A stretch of 64,000 nucleotides of DNA, taken from the NCBI RefSeq assembly GCF_000014065.1, contig NC_008044.1, forward strand, positions 3,123,501-3,187,500, in the 5' to 3' direction. The position numbers and the translations under genes were made by a program. Positions 49,721 through 60,387 of the stretch are shown here, in pieces. Numbering within the stretch: position 1 is the first letter of the stretch; every line of letters starts with the position of its first letter. The notes beneath the pieces were generated by a model that was not told the DNA's origin, ran no database searches, and saw nothing but the letters and a program-made list of their open reading frames with translations. The stretch is from Ruegeria sp. TM1040 (lineage in GTDB: Bacteria; Pseudomonadota; Alphaproteobacteria; Rhodobacterales; Rhodobacteraceae).

Positions 49721-51240
49721 TCGAGATGATCCCGGGCGCCGTGACGCTCGACACTTTGGAACGGATCTGGCGTCACGGCACGCCTGCACGTCTGGCCGAT
49801 AGCGCGCGTGCAGGTGTCGAGGCCGCTGCCGCGATGGTGGCAGAGGCCGCAGCGGGTGAAGTGCCCGTTTATGGCATCAACACTGGTTTTGGCAAACTTG
49901 CGTCGACCAAGATCGCGCCGGAGGATACTGCGACCCTGCAGCGCAACCTGATCCTGAGCCATTCTTGCGGTGTGGGCGAGCCGCTGGCCGAAGACAAAAC
50001 CCGGTTGATGATGGTGCTGAAGCTGTTGTCGCTGGGTCGGGGCGCCTCCGGGGTGCGCTGGGCTGTCATTGAGCAGATCCAAGAGATGCTGGCACGCGGG
50101 GTGACACCTGTTGTGCCGTCGCAAGGGTCCGTTGGCGCCTCTGGTGATCTTGCCCCGCTTGCCCACATGACTGCGGCCATGATCGGCGAAGGCGAGGCAA
50201 CAATCGACGGCGTGCGCCTGCCTGGTGCCGAAGCCTTGAGGCGTGCCGGGTTGGAGCCGATTGTGCTGGGCCCGAAAGAAGGGCTTGGCCTGATAAATGG
50301 CACGCAGTTTTCCACCGCTTGCGCGCTCACCGGGTTGTTTGAGGCCCTGGAGATGGCGCGGGCCTCCATGGCGATCGCGTCTTTGACAACCGACGCTATC
50401 ATGGGCTCTACCGCGCCTTTGGTGGCGGATATTCACAGCTTGCGCGGCCATGCTGGGCAGATGGAGGTCGCGGCAACGATGCGCGACATCATGGCGGGCT
50501 CGGAAATTCGCGAGAGCCACCGTGAGGGCGACACCCGCGTGCAGGATCCCTATTGCATCCGCTGCCAGCCTCAGGTGGTGGGCGCCGCGCTTGATGTGCT
50601 GCGCATGGCGGCGCGCACGCTTGAAATCGAGGCGAACGCGGTCACCGACAATCCGTTGGTACTGGTGGAGGCGGGGCAGATCGTCTCCGGGGGCAACTTC
50701 CATGCCGAATATGTGGGCTTTGCGGCAGATCAGATCGCGCTCGCCGTGGCTGAGATCGGCGCGATTGCGCAGCGCCGGGTTGCGCTGATGGTGGATCCTA
50801 CCCTGAGCCACGACCTACCACCGTTCCTGACGCCGAACCCCGGCCTCAACTCGGGATTCATGATTGCCGAAGTCACGACTGCGGCGCTCATGAGCGAAAA
50901 CAAACATCTGGCCAACCCCTGCGTTACGGATTCCACACCGACCTCCGCCAACCAAGAGGACCACGTCTCTATGGCGGCGCACGGTGCGCTGCGGCTGGCG
51001 AAAATGAACGCAAACCTGTCGGTGATCCTTGGGGTCGAGATGCTTTGCGCGGCGCAGGGGGTCGAGGCGCGCGCGCCGCTCAAGACCTCTAGCCGCTTGC
51101 AGAACCTGCTCGACATGCTGCGCGGCGAGATCCCGAGCCTTGGCGAGGACCGCTATCTTGCGCCGGAAATCGAAACCGCCAGCGCGATGGTGCGGGCAGG
51201 CCGCGTGGCGCAGGCCGCAGGCGTGGAGGTCAGCACATGA
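49717..51240 (+). CDS. hutH: HutH, histidine ammonia-lyase
   Basis: HutH (507 aa) deaminates L-histidine to trans-urocanate, the first step of the pathway. The A-S-G triad that cyclises to the MIO prosthetic group is at residues 141-143 ([12 protein letters not shown]). The family stretch [11 protein letters not shown] and the C-terminal [11 protein letters not shown] are intact. It overlaps hutI and hutG by 4 bases each, so the three are translationally coupled. Confidence 0.97.
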   Translation: MIEMIPGAVTLDTLERIWRHGTPARLADSARAGVEAAAAMVAEAAAGEVPVYGINTGFGKLASTKIAPEDTATLQRNLILSHSCGVGEPLAEDKTRLMMVLKLLSLGRGASGVRWAVIEQIQEMLARGVTPVVPSQGSVGASGDLAPLAHMTAAMIGEGEATIDGVRLPGAEALRRAGLEPIVLGPKEGLGLINGTQFSTACALTGLFEALEMARASMAIASLTTDAIMGSTAPLVADIHSLRGHAGQMEVAATMRDIMAGSEIRESHREGDTRVQDPYCIRCQPQVVGAALDVLRMAARTLEIEANAVTDNPLVLVEAGQIVSGGNFHAEYVGFAADQIALAVAEIGAIAQRRVALMVDPTLSHDLPPFLTPNPGLNSGFMIAEVTTAALMSENKHLANPCVTDSTPTSANQEDHVSMAAHGALRLAKMNANLSVILGVEMLCAAQGVEARAPLKTSSRLQNLLDMLRGEIPSLGEDRYLAPEIETASAMVRAGRVAQAAGVEVST

Positions 51241-52013
51241 TCGAAGTCACGCAGGGGTCTTCTCCGCTGGTTCTGGGGCTGCCCCATACGGGCACCGATG
51301 TTCCGGCCGAGGTGGCACAACATTTGAATGACCGCGGCCAAGCGCTCGCGGATACGGATTGGCATATTCACGACCTCTACGCCGGACTGGTGGAGGGCGT
51401 GACAACCGTACGCACGCCGATCCATCGATATGTGATCGATGTGAACCGCGATCCCGAGGGCGTGAGCCTTTATCCCGGACAAAACACCACGACTCTGGTG
51501 CCGCTCACCGATTTTGATGGTCATCCAATCTGGCAGCAAGAGCCCGATGCGGCCGAAACGGCCCACCGTCTTGAGACCTATCACGTGCCTTATCACGCGG
51601 CACTCGAGGCGGAGATGAAGCGCGTGGCCGGACTCCACGGGTTTGCCATTCTCTATGATTGTCACTCGATCCGTGGCGATATTCCCTTCTTGTTTGAGGG
51701 TCGCCTGCCGGATTTTAACGTCGGTACCAATCTCGGCGCGACCTGCGCGCCAAGCATCGAGGATATGGTGTTCCAGCGTTGTCAGCGCGCGGAAGGCTAC
51801 ACATCAGTCTTGAATGGCCGTTTCAAGGGGGGCTGGACCACGCGACATTACGGTCGCCCCGACCAGGGTTGGCATGCCATCCAGATGGAGCTCGCGCAGG
51901 CCACCTATTGCGACGAGCAGCCGCCCTGGCGGTATGACCCCGTCCGCGCCGACCGGTTGCGCGGACATCTCACCCAAATCCTCACCGATCTGACCGAATG
52001 GAGGCCCGCATGA
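51237..52013 (+). CDS. hutG: HutG, N-formylglutamate deformylase
   Basis: HutG (258 aa) of the N-formylglutamate amidohydrolase family releases formate and glutamate from N-formylglutamate, the last step. The metal/substrate region [11 protein letters not shown] and the later [10 protein letters not shown] motif are conserved. The presence of hutF in the locus agrees with this specificity. It overlaps hutH and hutU by 4 bases each. Confidence 0.94.
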   Translation: MIEVTQGSSPLVLGLPHTGTDVPAEVAQHLNDRGQALADTDWHIHDLYAGLVEGVTTVRTPIHRYVIDVNRDPEGVSLYPGQNTTTLVPLTDFDGHPIWQQEPDAAETAHRLETYHVPYHAALEAEMKRVAGLHGFAILYDCHSIRGDIPFLFEGRLPDFNVGTNLGATCAPSIEDMVFQRCQRAEGYTSVLNGRFKGGWTTRHYGRPDQGWHAIQMELAQATYCDEQPPWRYDPVRADRLRGHLTQILTDLTEWRPA

Positions 52014-53698
52014 GCGATCCCCGCAAGAATACCCGTGACATTTTCCCTGCCACTGGCACCGAGATCACTGCGAAGTCCTGGTTGACGGAGGCTCCGATGC
52101 GGATGCTGATGAACAACCTGCACCCCGATGTGGCTGAAAACCCGCATGAGCTCGTGGTTTATGGCGGGATTGGCCGGGCGGCACGCACGTGGCAGGATTT
52201 CGACCTCATCGTCGAGACCCTCAAGACTCTTGAAGAAGATCAGACCCTGATGGTGCAGTCCGGCAAACCCGTCGGCGTCTTTCAGACCCACAAGGACGCG
52301 CCGCGCGTGTTGATCGCCAACTCCAACCTCGTGCCGCATTGGGCCAATTGGGATCACTTCAACGAGCTCGATAAGAAGGGTCTGATGATGTACGGCCAGA
52401 TGACCGCTGGTTCGTGGATTTACATCGGCACCCAGGGCATCGTGCAGGGCACCTATGAGACCTTTGCCGAGGCGGGCCGTCAGCACTATGGCGGGGACCT
52501 GACGGGAAAATGGATCCTCACCGGCGGTCTTGGGGGGATGGGGGGGGCGCAGCCTTTGGCTGCGGTTTTTGCTGGTGCTTGCTGCCTTGCGGTGGAGTGC
52601 AACCCCGACTCGATCGATTTCCGCCTGCGCACCAAATACCTTGATGAGAAGGCTGAAACGCTGGACGAAGCGCTGGAGATGATTGAGCGTTGGACCAAGG
52701 CGGGCGAGGCCAAATCCGTTGGCCTTTTGGGCAATGCGGCGGATGTGTTTGCAGAGCTTGTGGAGCGTGCGAAGGCGGGTGGCATGCGCCCCGACATCGT
52801 GACGGATCAGACCTCAGCGCATGACCCGGTCAACGGTTATCTGCCGCAAGGCTGGACGATGGCCGAATGGAGAGAGAAGCGCGAAACGGACAAAAAGGCG
52901 GTTGAGAAAGCCTCTCGGGCGTCGATGAAGGCTCATGTGAAGGCCATGGTGGATTTCCACGAGATGGGGATTCCCACCGTCGATTATGGCAACAACATCC
53001 GTCAAGTCGCGCTGGAAGAGGGGCTGGAGACGGCGTTCTCATTCCCCGGATTTGTGCCAGCCTACATTCGCCCGCTGTTCTGCAAGGGGATCGGTCCCTT
53101 CCGTTGGTGTGCGCTCTCGGGGGATCCCGAGGATATCCGCAAGACCGATGCCAAGATGAAAGAGCTGTTCCCGGAGAACGAGAGCCTGCACCGCTGGCTC
53201 GACATGGCGCAGGACCGCATCGCCTTTCAGGGGCTACCGGCGCGGATCTGCTGGATCGGCCTTGGAGATCGCCACAAGGCGGGGCTTGCCTTCAACGAAA
53301 TGGTGCGCAACGGCGAATTGTCGGCGCCGGTCGTGATTGGCCGAGATCATCTTGACTCGGGTTCCGTGGCATCGCCCAACCGTGAAACCGAAGCGATGAT
53401 GGATGGATCGGATGCGGTCTCTGACTGGCCATTGCTCAATGCGCTTTTGAACACGGCCTCGGGCGCGACATGGGTTTCGCTGCATCATGGCGGCGGTGTT
53501 GGCATGGGGTTTTCGCAGCACTCTGGCGTGGTGATCTGCTGTGACGGCACAGAGGATGCAGATCGCCGGATCGGGCGCGTTCTGTGGAACGACCCGGCGA
53601 CCGGCGTAATGCGTCACGCAGACGCAGGCTATGAGATCGCGAAGGACTGCGCCAAAGAGCACGGATTGAACCTGCCCGGTATCCTGCGCTCGGAATGA
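52010..53698 (+). CDS. hutU: HutU, urocanate hydratase
   Basis: HutU (562 aa) hydrates urocanate to imidazolonepropionate using tightly bound NAD+ as electrophile. The glycine-rich NAD site ([10 protein letters not shown]), the urocanase core motif region with S-G-D-P-E-D-I and the C-terminal active-site segment [16 protein letters not shown] are all present. The start chosen overlaps the hutG stop (ATGA) and has GGAGG upstream; the open frame extends 4 codons further. It is the last gene of the operon. Confidence 0.97.
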   Translation: MSDPRKNTRDIFPATGTEITAKSWLTEAPMRMLMNNLHPDVAENPHELVVYGGIGRAARTWQDFDLIVETLKTLEEDQTLMVQSGKPVGVFQTHKDAPRVLIANSNLVPHWANWDHFNELDKKGLMMYGQMTAGSWIYIGTQGIVQGTYETFAEAGRQHYGGDLTGKWILTGGLGGMGGAQPLAAVFAGACCLAVECNPDSIDFRLRTKYLDEKAETLDEALEMIERWTKAGEAKSVGLLGNAADVFAELVERAKAGGMRPDIVTDQTSAHDPVNGYLPQGWTMAEWREKRETDKKAVEKASRASMKAHVKAMVDFHEMGIPTVDYGNNIRQVALEEGLETAFSFPGFVPAYIRPLFCKGIGPFRWCALSGDPEDIRKTDAKMKELFPENESLHRWLDMAQDRIAFQGLPARICWIGLGDRHKAGLAFNEMVRNGELSAPVVIGRDHLDSGSVASPNRETEAMMDGSDAVSDWPLLNALLNTASGATWVSLHHGGGVGMGFSQHSGVVICCDGTEDADRRIGRVLWNDPATGVMRHADAGYEIAKDCAKEHGLNLPGILRSE

Positions 53699-53753
53699 CC
53701 GGATGGGCGGGGCGCATGTCCCGCCTCCCTTGGGGGACCCAAGGCTTCTGCGG

Positions 53754-54143
53754 TTACAGATCTGTCTGAGTGGCCAACCACCAGGTTGTGCCGCTCGGCC
53801 CCTTTACGCCGCCAAAAACACCATCGCCGTTCCGCTTGCGCAGCGGTTCCTGCACGATCTTTCCACCTGCCGCAATGGCGCGATCAAAAGCCTCCTGCAC
53901 ATCGGGAACATACAGATGCACGTGCGCGTCATTGTCGTCCGCGCCAGGAAGACCGCCGATCATGACGATGCTGTCGTCAATCCGTACTTCGGCATGCATC
54001 AAGCTCCCATCCTCCTGATCAAGGCGTTGCAATAAATTCGCCTCAAATACCGTTTGCAGGAATGAGATCGTACCTTCCGGATCATGGCAGATGAGATAAG
54101 GGCATAGCGAGGGGTAGTCTGTGGGTTTCCAAGACTCTCTCAT
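53754..54143 (-). CDS. VOC-family protein (glyoxalase/bleomycin-resistance-like)
   Basis: This 129-residue single-domain protein of the vicinal oxygen chelate fold (PhnB-like branch) has N-terminal Y-P-S-L-C-P-Y-L-I-C, a central H-A-E-V-R-I-D-D-S and C-terminal V-K-G-P-S-G-T-T-W-W-L-A. Metal ligands and substrate cannot be fixed from sequence alone. It is monocistronic, convergent with hutU. Confidence 0.8.
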   Translation of the reverse strand: MRESWKPTDYPSLCPYLICHDPEGTISFLQTVFEANLLQRLDQEDGSLMHAEVRIDDSIVMIGGLPGADDNDAHVHLYVPDVQEAFDRAIAAGGKIVQEPLRKRNGDGVFGGVKGPSGTTWWLATQTDL

Positions 54144-54245
54144 GAACTGTCCTCCTTCAGCCTATTTCAGCCGGGCGGTTATTGACGCTCCACTCAATAA
54201 TCTACCGTAACTTTAAGAATATTCCACAGGAACAATAATTTGAGA

Positions 54246-54277
54246 AATAAAAAAACAGGCAGCCGAAGCCGCCTGTT
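54246..54277 (-). terminator. Rho-independent terminator of dapD
   Basis: On the minus strand ACAGGCGGC-TTCG-GCTGCCTGT (one G-U pair) is followed by seven T residues, 39 bases past the dapD stop. The loop is the stable TTCG tetraloop. Confidence 0.9.
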
Positions 54278-54315
54278 GTCACATTTATGTGTGCAGCCTC
54301 TGCTGAGGCCCAGGA

Positions 54316-55143
54316 TCAATCGCGCAGAAGCTCGTTGATGCCTGTCTTGGAACGGGTTTTCTCGTCCACGCGTTTCACGATGACCGCGCAGTAGAGGTTG
54401 ATGCCGTTTTTCGAGGGCATGGAGCCTGCAACAACAACGGAATAGGGCGGCACTTCGCCGTACATGACTTCACCGGTTTCGCGGTCGACGATCTTGGTGG
54501 ACTGGCCAATGAACACGCCCATGCCAAGCACGGAACCTTCGCGCACGATCACGCCTTCGACCACCTCGGAACGCGCACCGATAAAGCAATTGTCCTCGAT
54601 GATGGTCGGGCCGGCCTGCATCGGCTCCAGAACGCCGCCGATCCCGACGCCACCCGAGAGGTGAACGCCTTTGCCGATCTGTGCGCAAGATCCAACCGTG
54701 GCCCAAGTGTCGACCATAGTGCCTTCGTCGACATAGGCGCCGAGGTTTACAAAAGAGGGCATCAAGACCACGCCCGGTGCGATGTAGGCAGATTTGCGGA
54801 CAACGCAGTTCGGCACCGCGCGGAAACCAGCGGTTTTCCAGTCAGCGGCTTCCCAGCCTTTGAACTTGCTGTCGACCTTGTCCCACCAGCCGGAGCCCTG
54901 CGGGCCACCAGATTGCTCTTCCATGTCCTTCAGGCGGAAACCAAGCAAAACGGCCTTTTTGGCCCATTGGTTGACGTGCCAGTCACCGCTGTCCTGCTTT
55001 TCTGCGACGCGCAGTTTCCCGCTATCGAGCGCGGCGAGGGTTGCCTCGATGGCGTCGCGGGTTTCACCTTTGGTGGCAGGTGTGATGGTGTCACGGGCCT
55101 CCCAGGCGGCCTCAATTGCGGTTTCCAGCTGCGCGTTGGACAT
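54316..55143 (-). CDS. dapD: DapD, tetrahydrodipicolinate N-succinyltransferase
   Basis: DapD (275 aa) succinylates tetrahydrodipicolinate in lysine and meso-diaminopimelate synthesis. The left-handed beta-helix of hexapeptide repeats is visible (about 105-230: [31 protein letters not shown]). The ATG at 55143 gives the canonical start (S-N-A-Q-L-E-T-A-I); the longer frame is rejected. Together with dapE at 39782-40927 it provides two steps of the succinylase branch. Confidence 0.96.
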   Translation of the reverse strand: MSNAQLETAIEAAWEARDTITPATKGETRDAIEATLAALDSGKLRVAEKQDSGDWHVNQWAKKAVLLGFRLKDMEEQSGGPQGSGWWDKVDSKFKGWEAADWKTAGFRAVPNCVVRKSAYIAPGVVLMPSFVNLGAYVDEGTMVDTWATVGSCAQIGKGVHLSGGVGIGGVLEPMQAGPTIIEDNCFIGARSEVVEGVIVREGSVLGMGVFIGQSTKIVDRETGEVMYGEVPPYSVVVAGSMPSKNGINLYCAVIVKRVDEKTRSKTGINELLRD

Positions 55144-55263
55144 ATGTTCCGGCTCCGGTTTGTGTTGGATTCGAGCGCTTATAGCCGCAAATGCCCCAAG
55201 CGTCATGCCCCGAACGCGCCCCTCGGCACATGCGAAGCGGCATCGGGTGCGCCCCGGGCTGGT

Positions 55264-55863
55264 TCAGCTCACCCGGCGCAGGTGTCGCCGCAGAATGTCA
55301 CAGGCGCGCGGCAGATCCTGTGCGGTGACGGCTTCCAGCAGAGCGTCGTGGTCGCTGTCGATGCGCGACGTCCAGCGGTCGCGCCAATGCACGAAAAGGT
55401 GCCTGGCAGCGGTGATGTGAAGATCTTCAATCGCCGATAGCAGGCGTGGCATCTCGCAGGGCTGCAGCAGGGCGGTGTGAAACTGCCTGTTGCAGCGGTC
55501 CCAAAGCACCATATCCTGCGCGGCGTCACAGGCCTGTCGCGCGGCCTCTACCTGAGCCAATGTGTCGGCGTCGTGTCGGGGTAGGGCGTGGGTGAGCGCT
55601 AGAACTTCCAGCGCCACACGCATCTCGATCACTTCCCGGATTTCCGTTGGCTCCAGAGCGGTAACGCGCATGCCTTTGTGTGGTATGGATTTGGCCAGTC
55701 CCTTGGCTTCCAACCGCAAAAAGGCCTCGCGCACGGGAACGTGGCTGACGTCGTAGTCGCGCGCAATGTGGTCTTGCCGCAGTTTCTCTCCTGCGGGAAG
55801 ATCGCCGGTCACGATCCGCTCCATCAGCGCGCGAAAAATCTTGTCAACTGCGGTTTCGCTCAT
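55264..55863 (-). CDS. GntR-family regulator (FCD domain)
   Basis: This 199-residue regulator has a winged helix (L-R-Q-D-H-I-A-R-D-Y-D-V-S-H-V-P-V-R-E-A) and an FCD effector domain with metal-binding residues (R-Q-F-H-T-A-L-L, D-H-D-A-L). The start at M-S-E-T-A-V-D-K is preferred to the frame 10 codons longer. It lies 48 bases downstream of the threonine dehydratase gene on the same strand, so it may control amino-acid catabolism. The effector is unknown. Confidence 0.8.
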   Translation of the reverse strand: MSETAVDKIFRALMERIVTGDLPAGEKLRQDHIARDYDVSHVPVREAFLRLEAKGLAKSIPHKGMRVTALEPTEIREVIEMRVALEVLALTHALPRHDADTLAQVEAARQACDAAQDMVLWDRCNRQFHTALLQPCEMPRLLSAIEDLHITAARHLFVHWRDRWTSRIDSDHDALLEAVTAQDLPRACDILRRHLRRVS

Positions 55864-55911
55864 AAACGTTCGATAGGGGGCAAAGCCGCCCATCGCAAGG
55901 ATTTCCGACGC

Positions 55912-56865
55912 TTAGTTGAACGAGACATCAAGTCGTGTGGCGGGATCCGTCAGCGGTTCTGGGTCAATGTTGCCACCACACAAGAGCACCGAAACCTTTT
56001 CATCACGCGCAGGCAGATAGGCCCCGCACATCAAAGCCGCAAGCGCAGTTGCCCCTGCAGGCTCCACCAGGAGGCGATGATCGCGCCAGAGCGCGTGTTG
56101 TGCGGCCTCGATGGCAGCATCTGGGACAATCACGCTTGGCGTGCGCGCGTTATGCGCAAGGTCAAAACAGATGTCTCCAATGCGGCGCGCCCCCAAGGCA
56201 TTGGCAGCGATGCCGCCAACGTCAACATTGGTAGGTTTGCCATTCATCAGTGCGGTTTTCAGCGCGCAAGAGGTTGCAGGTTCTACTGCGACCACCTTGC
56301 GCCGGCCCTCAAACCAGCCCAGCGCTCCGCCGATGAGACCACCGCCGCCCACTGCGATCAAAATGGTGTCAGCCTCGAGCCCCTGTTCCTCCCATTCAGC
56401 AAACAAAGTGCCCTGTCCAGCGACCGTTGCGGGTGCGTCATAGGCATGGATCTGCATGGCACCCGTTTGTAGCTCCCAATCCTGTGCCGCTTCGAGTGCA
56501 TTGGCATAGGCGCCGGGCACGACCTCAAGCTCCGCTCCGGTTGAGCGGATCAGGTCAATCTTGGTCTGGCCTGCAATCTCGGGGACATAGATCTTGGCGT
56601 TGTGACCCAAAGCGCGGGCGGCAAAGGCCACCGCCGCGCCATGATTGCCACCGGAGGCCGCCACCAGACCTGCTTCGGGGACAGGGGTCGACAGGAGCGT
56701 GTTAAACGCACCGCGCGCCTTAAAACTGCCTGCATGCTGGAGATGCTCGAGCTTCAATTCGACCGGAAATGCGAGGCCAAAGCTCTGAACCGAGACGGTT
56801 GGCGTTTTCACCACATGCTGGGCAATTCTCCCGCGCGCGCCGGAAATTTGGGATGTCCAATCCAT
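55912..56865 (-). CDS. Threonine/serine dehydratase (PLP fold type II)
   Basis: This 317-residue enzyme has the PLP lysine in G-S-F-K-A-R-G-A-F-N (Lys49), the phosphate/substrate loop S-G-G-N-H-G (71-76) and the tetraglycine-type loop V-G-G-G-G-L-I-G. It converts L-threonine or L-serine to the 2-oxo acid and ammonia. No C-terminal ACT domain is present, so it is the catabolic or promiscuous type rather than biosynthetic IlvA. Alternatives are hydroxyaspartate dehydratase or ectoine-pathway threonine dehydratase-like enzymes. A GntR gene follows. Confidence 0.85.
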   Translation of the reverse strand: MDWTSQISGARGRIAQHVVKTPTVSVQSFGLAFPVELKLEHLQHAGSFKARGAFNTLLSTPVPEAGLVAASGGNHGAAVAFAARALGHNAKIYVPEIAGQTKIDLIRSTGAELEVVPGAYANALEAAQDWELQTGAMQIHAYDAPATVAGQGTLFAEWEEQGLEADTILIAVGGGGLIGGALGWFEGRRKVVAVEPATSCALKTALMNGKPTNVDVGGIAANALGARRIGDICFDLAHNARTPSVIVPDAAIEAAQHALWRDHRLLVEPAGATALAALMCGAYLPARDEKVSVLLCGGNIDPEPLTDPATRLDVSFN

Positions 56866-57021
56866 TGTGGTACCTCGTCACTGTGTCTTTTGCGCGAACC
56901 CTAGGGAATTGCACGCGGGAGGCAAGGGGATTGATGGTGCGATTTGAGCACTGGCCGCAAAGGGGTGCGCAGGCTATGACAGGGTCTAACCTTCTGCACT
57001 GAAGAATAGGCAAGATTTGAT

Positions 57022-57870
57022 ATGAGTGACGACCGTAAGAGCCGCTTTCCCGATGCCCGCGCTGATCGATACCGCGCCGAACATGTTCCCGTGACGCCAC
57101 AAACGCAGTCGCCTGTCTACCAGCTTGCTTTTGCCGATGAAGGGTTTCTGTGCCGAGAAGAACTGCGTCCGGTGCGCTTGCAGCTGGAGCTTCTGAAGCC
57201 GCAGCTGATGCTGGACGAAAAAGGCGTCGAGAGCACGGTCGTGATGTTTGGCGGGGCGCGCATCCCCGCCCCGCGTGACAAGGACAAGGCGCGGACACAG
57301 ACCCTGGCCGACCTTAGTCATTTCTACGACGAAGCGCGTACGTTCGCGCAGAAGATGACCGAAAAATCCAAGGCAAGTGGCGGTCGGCGTCATGTCGTCG
57401 TGACCGGTGGCGGTCCCGGTGTCATGGAAGCTGGAAACCGGGGCGCCGTGGATGCGGGCGGCGAGTCGATTGGCCTCAATATCGTGTTGCCGCACGAACA
57501 GGCGCCCAACGAATACGTCACGCCGGAGCTCTGTTTCAATTTCCACTATTTTGCGATCCGCAAGATGCATTTCCTGATGCGTGCTGAGGCGATTTGCGTT
57601 TTCCCTGGTGGCTTTGGCACCCTTGATGAGCTGTTTGAGGCCCTGACGCTGATCCAGACCGGGCGCATGGAACCTGTCCCATTCTTGCTGTTTGGCCGCA
57701 GTTTCTGGGAGAAGATCATCAATTGGGAGGCCCTGGCCGACGCGGGAACAATTTCAGACCAGGACCTTGATCTGTTCAAGTTCGTGGAAAGCGCGGATGA
57801 GGCAATCGCAGCGATCGAGGCGTGGAACCCTGTACCTGCGCGTCAAAACCTGCCCGGTCGTGATCGTTAG
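57022..57870 (+). CDS. LOG-family protein (cytokinin riboside monophosphate hydrolase-like)
   Basis: This 282-residue Rossmann-like protein has both LOG hallmarks: G-G-G-P-G-V-M-E-A-G-N-R-G-A and P-G-G-F-G-T-L-D-E-L-F-E. LOG proteins remove the ribose phosphate from nucleotide monophosphates. The ~100-residue N-terminal extension and total length place it in the longer bacterial subgroup, sometimes annotated as PpnN/TIGR00730-like. The substrate is unknown. It is monocistronic, ending at a large hairpin. Confidence 0.85.
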   Translation: MSDDRKSRFPDARADRYRAEHVPVTPQTQSPVYQLAFADEGFLCREELRPVRLQLELLKPQLMLDEKGVESTVVMFGGARIPAPRDKDKARTQTLADLSHFYDEARTFAQKMTEKSKASGGRRHVVVTGGGPGVMEAGNRGAVDAGGESIGLNIVLPHEQAPNEYVTPELCFNFHYFAIRKMHFLMRAEAICVFPGGFGTLDELFEALTLIQTGRMEPVPFLLFGRSFWEKIINWEALADAGTISDQDLDLFKFVESADEAIAAIEAWNPVPARQNLPGRDR

Positions 57871-57917
57871 GACCCGCGCAGAGATCGTTTTCTTACCTCG
57901 GCATGCTTTAAACGGTA

Positions 57918-57946
57918 GCGCGTCGGGCCCCTTGGGCCCGGCGCGC
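57918..57946 (+). terminator. Strong stem-loop after the LOG gene
   Basis: A 13-bp stem (GCGCGTCGGGCCC / GGGCCCGGCGCGC, one G-U pair) closes a CTT loop about 50 bases past the LOG stop. No T-tract follows, so termination efficiency is uncertain. Confidence 0.55.
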
Positions 57947-58065
57947 GGGTCCGCCCGACAGGACGGAGGTCCATGGTCAAATGTCGTTTTCCCTTGTGGG
58001 TGGGGTGGAAACGTTTGTGGGAACGTCGGGACCGCGCATGACCAAAAGACCCGAATTTAGGAGGA

Positions 58066-58269
58066 TTAACTCATGTCAGCGGGCAACACTCCGACGGCCT
58101 CACCACGCGGCAGACGTGTCAGCACCTGTGTGTCTCCCTCGTTTCGGATCGCATAGCCATAGCCACGCAGGCGAAACTGCCATTCCCGAGGGCTAAGCGC
58201 CTTGCGCCGTTCTTCTCGCACCAGAGAGAGAATACCATCATCCATCTTGCCGACTTGCTGTCCAATCAT
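58066..58269 (-). CDS. Small conserved-looking hypothetical protein
   Basis: This 67-residue basic protein (M-I-G-Q-Q-V-G-K-M-D-D-G-I-L-S-L-V-R-E-E) has a central R-E-W-Q-F-R-L-R-G-Y-G-Y-A-I and a C-terminal L-T-R-L-P-R-G. The regular alpha-beta pattern and balanced codon use suggest a real gene, but no domain is recognised. It lies between the LOG gene (convergent) and rlmN (upstream, same strand). The 167 bases between its start and the rlmN stop show no other gene. Confidence 0.55.
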   Translation of the reverse strand: MIGQQVGKMDDGILSLVREERRKALSPREWQFRLRGYGYAIRNEGDTQVLTRLPRGEAVGVLPADMS

Positions 58270-58436
58270 CTTTCTGCCCTCAACCTTTGTTTGCTGCCCG
58301 GAGATTGTTTCCGTGTACTGTTTCTGATTCCGAGATTGTCGGCCCCAGATGGCGCAAATTTTACTAAAATAGGGAAAGAATAAGGCGCCACGATTTCTCG
58401 CAGCGCCCTTAGATCGGTTCTGTTGTCGGTTCAGCG

Positions 58437-59630
58437 TCAGCTGTTGTTCACTCCGGCCTCGGCTTCGATTTGCTTGCGGCTCTTGCGGGCCCGCTCCGTG
58501 GCAGACTTGAGCTGACCGCAGGCGGCCATGATATCATCGCCGCGGGTCTTGCGGATCGGCGAGGCATAGCCAGCCTGATAGATGATATTTGCAAACGCCC
58601 GGATGCGGTTGTTGGACGACCGTTTATAGGGCGCCCCCGGCCACTCATTAAAGGGAATGAGGTTGATCTTGGCCGGAATGTTGTGGCGCTTGATATGATC
58701 CAGAAGACGATGTGCGTCCTCATCAGAGTCGTTCACCCCATCAAGCATCACATATTCGAAGGTGATCCGCTCAGAGTTCGAGACCTTCGGGTAATCTGCA
58801 AGCGCCTGCAGCAATTCATCGATGTTCCAGCGACGGTTGATCGGAACCAGCACATCGCGCACCTCATTGGTGGTCGCATGAAAGGATATCGCAAGGAGAC
58901 AGCCGATTTCCTCAGCCGTCCGCGCAATCTCGGGCACCACGCCAGAGGTCGAGAGCGTGATACGACGCCGCGAGAGGGAAATCCCCTCCGGGTCCATCGC
59001 AATCTTCATCGCATCGCGCACATTGTCGAAATTATAAAGCGGCTCCCCCATGCCCATCAGAACGATGTTGGACAGTAGGCGGGTTTCATCCTTTGGCGCG
59101 CCGGGGGTGGGCCATTCTTCCAGGTCATCCCGCGCCATCATCACCTGTCCGATGATTTCGGCCGGGGTCAGGTTGCGCACCAGCTTTTGCGTGCCGGTGT
59201 GGCAAAACGAACAGGTGAGCGTACAGCCGACCTGAGAGGAAATGCATAAGGTGCCCCGGTCGTCCTCGGGGATATAGACCACCTCAACCTCATGGCCGCC
59301 ATTTATCCGCACCAGATATTTGCGCGTGCCATCGGTCGACACTTGTTTTGAGACCACCTCGGGGATGCGGATCTCGAATGTTTCCTCCAGCTGAGCGCGG
59401 TAGGCCTTGGCTAGATTTGTCATCTCCGCAAAGTCTCGTACCCCCCATTGGTAGATCCACTGCCAGATCTGCCCGACGCGCATCTTGGCCTGTTTCTCCG
59501 GGGTGCCGTTTTCGATCAATACCGCGCGCATGCGGTCACGGGTCAGACCAACAAGGTTGATCTTGCCGCCTTCCGGCTCTTTGCGGGGGAGGGTCAAAAC
59601 ATCTTGGGTGATCGGCGCTGAGGCTGTCAT
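58437..59630 (-). CDS. rlmN: RlmN, 23S rRNA/tRNA adenine-C2 methyltransferase
   Basis: RlmN (397 aa) is a radical-SAM methyltransferase for A2503 of 23S rRNA and A37 of some tRNAs. The 4Fe-4S cysteines are Cys136, Cys140 and Cys143 (G-C-T-L-T-C-S-F-C), and M-G-M-G-E-P-L-Y-N and the C-terminal A-A-C-G-Q-L segment with the methyl-carrying Cys are present. The start is set at M-T-A-S-A-P rather than the frame 9 codons longer. It is monocistronic. Confidence 0.96.
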   Translation of the reverse strand: MTASAPITQDVLTLPRKEPEGGKINLVGLTRDRMRAVLIENGTPEKQAKMRVGQIWQWIYQWGVRDFAEMTNLAKAYRAQLEETFEIRIPEVVSKQVSTDGTRKYLVRINGGHEVEVVYIPEDDRGTLCISSQVGCTLTCSFCHTGTQKLVRNLTPAEIIGQVMMARDDLEEWPTPGAPKDETRLLSNIVLMGMGEPLYNFDNVRDAMKIAMDPEGISLSRRRITLSTSGVVPEIARTAEEIGCLLAISFHATTNEVRDVLVPINRRWNIDELLQALADYPKVSNSERITFEYVMLDGVNDSDEDAHRLLDHIKRHNIPAKINLIPFNEWPGAPYKRSSNNRIRAFANIIYQAGYASPIRKTRGDDIMAACGQLKSATERARKSRKQIEAEAGVNNS

Positions 59631-59794
59631 GAGACGGGTCTCGCTGGCTGGTGTCAAAACGGGGCGGGATGCGGCTCTATATAGGAGATCGGACCAAGAT
59701 CAAAAGGATTCTCGCTCAACCCCGCTATGCAAGCCCCGCACGCCGCCGCTTTCTTCTAACGAAAAATATCCCGGAGCGCGAGGCAGAGCCTCGC

Positions 59795-59825
59795 AAAAGA
59801 AAACGGCGAAGCCGGGACTTCGCCG
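59795..59825 (-). terminator. Rho-independent terminator of the IalB-like gene
   Basis: An 8-bp stem (CGGCGAAG / CTTCGCCG) with a 6-base loop is followed on the minus strand by TTTTCTTTT. A second perfect hairpin (GCGAGGC-AGA-GCCTCGC, 59778-59794) lies just beyond. Confidence 0.85.
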
Positions 59826-59853
59826 CATCATTCAAAATCGTCTCGCTTGCGGA

Positions 59854-60387
59854 TCAACCGGCGCAGCGTTTCTCGGCGTCTTCGATCGCGGCCGTAAAGC
59901 CCAGCAGGGAAAACGTGTCCTTGGTCTGCGTTCCGCGCGAGGATCGAGCAGTCAGCACCGCGTCCGCACCGCGCTTCATGGCGGTGATGATCTTGGTGTC
60001 ATCGGTTGGCGTGGCAGGCCAGGCCCATTCGCCTTCGGTAAAGAGTTCGAACTCCGAGTCACCGATTTTCATGTTCACGGTCGAGCCGGGCGCAAAGGGA
60101 TATCCCCCTGTGAATGTAACCTGACCTTTGTTTCCGCTGTCCGGGCGGTAGAACACAAACAGGCGAATTTCACTGCGGCGAACGGCGACCACGCGACCGT
60201 CCCGGGTGTTCACGGTTTCCTTGGGCGCCGAGACGCCAATGCACTCTCGCGGCGAGGTCTCCTCAAAGACGCTCCAATCCACATGCGCACCTACGCGGTT
60301 ATCTGTCGTTGCCTGCTGCGCGCTTGCTGAGGTCGCCATACCGGCCAGCAATAGCGCGCCTGCCAAACGACGGAGTTTCAATGCCAT
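59854..60387 (-). CDS. Invasion-associated locus B (IalB) family protein
   Basis: This 177-residue periplasmic protein has a Sec signal of about 24 residues, ending A-T-S-A-S-A. The IalB-type beta-rich domain is recognised by W-S-V-F (about 36-39), E-C-I-G-V-S-A-P-K-E and the C-terminal F-S-L-L-G-F-T-A-A-I. Two cysteines (C-I and the final K-R-C) may form a disulfide. In Bartonella IalB aids erythrocyte invasion, but free-living alphaproteobacteria carry it widely, so no virulence role is implied. The ATG at 60387 has GGAGG upstream; the long frame above it is rejected. Confidence 0.85.
   Translation of the reverse strand: MALKLRRLAGALLLAGMATSASAQQATTDNRVGAHVDWSVFEETSPRECIGVSAPKETVNTRDGRVVAVRRSEIRLFVFYRPDSGNKGQVTFTGGYPFAPGSTVNMKIGDSEFELFTEGEWAWPATPTDDTKIITAMKRGADAVLTARSSRGTQTKDTFSLLGFTAAIEDAEKRCAG

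Noticed and set aside
49678-50811. 377-codon minus-strand frame opposite hutH
   Set aside because: hutH is certain and the antisense frame shows no domain.
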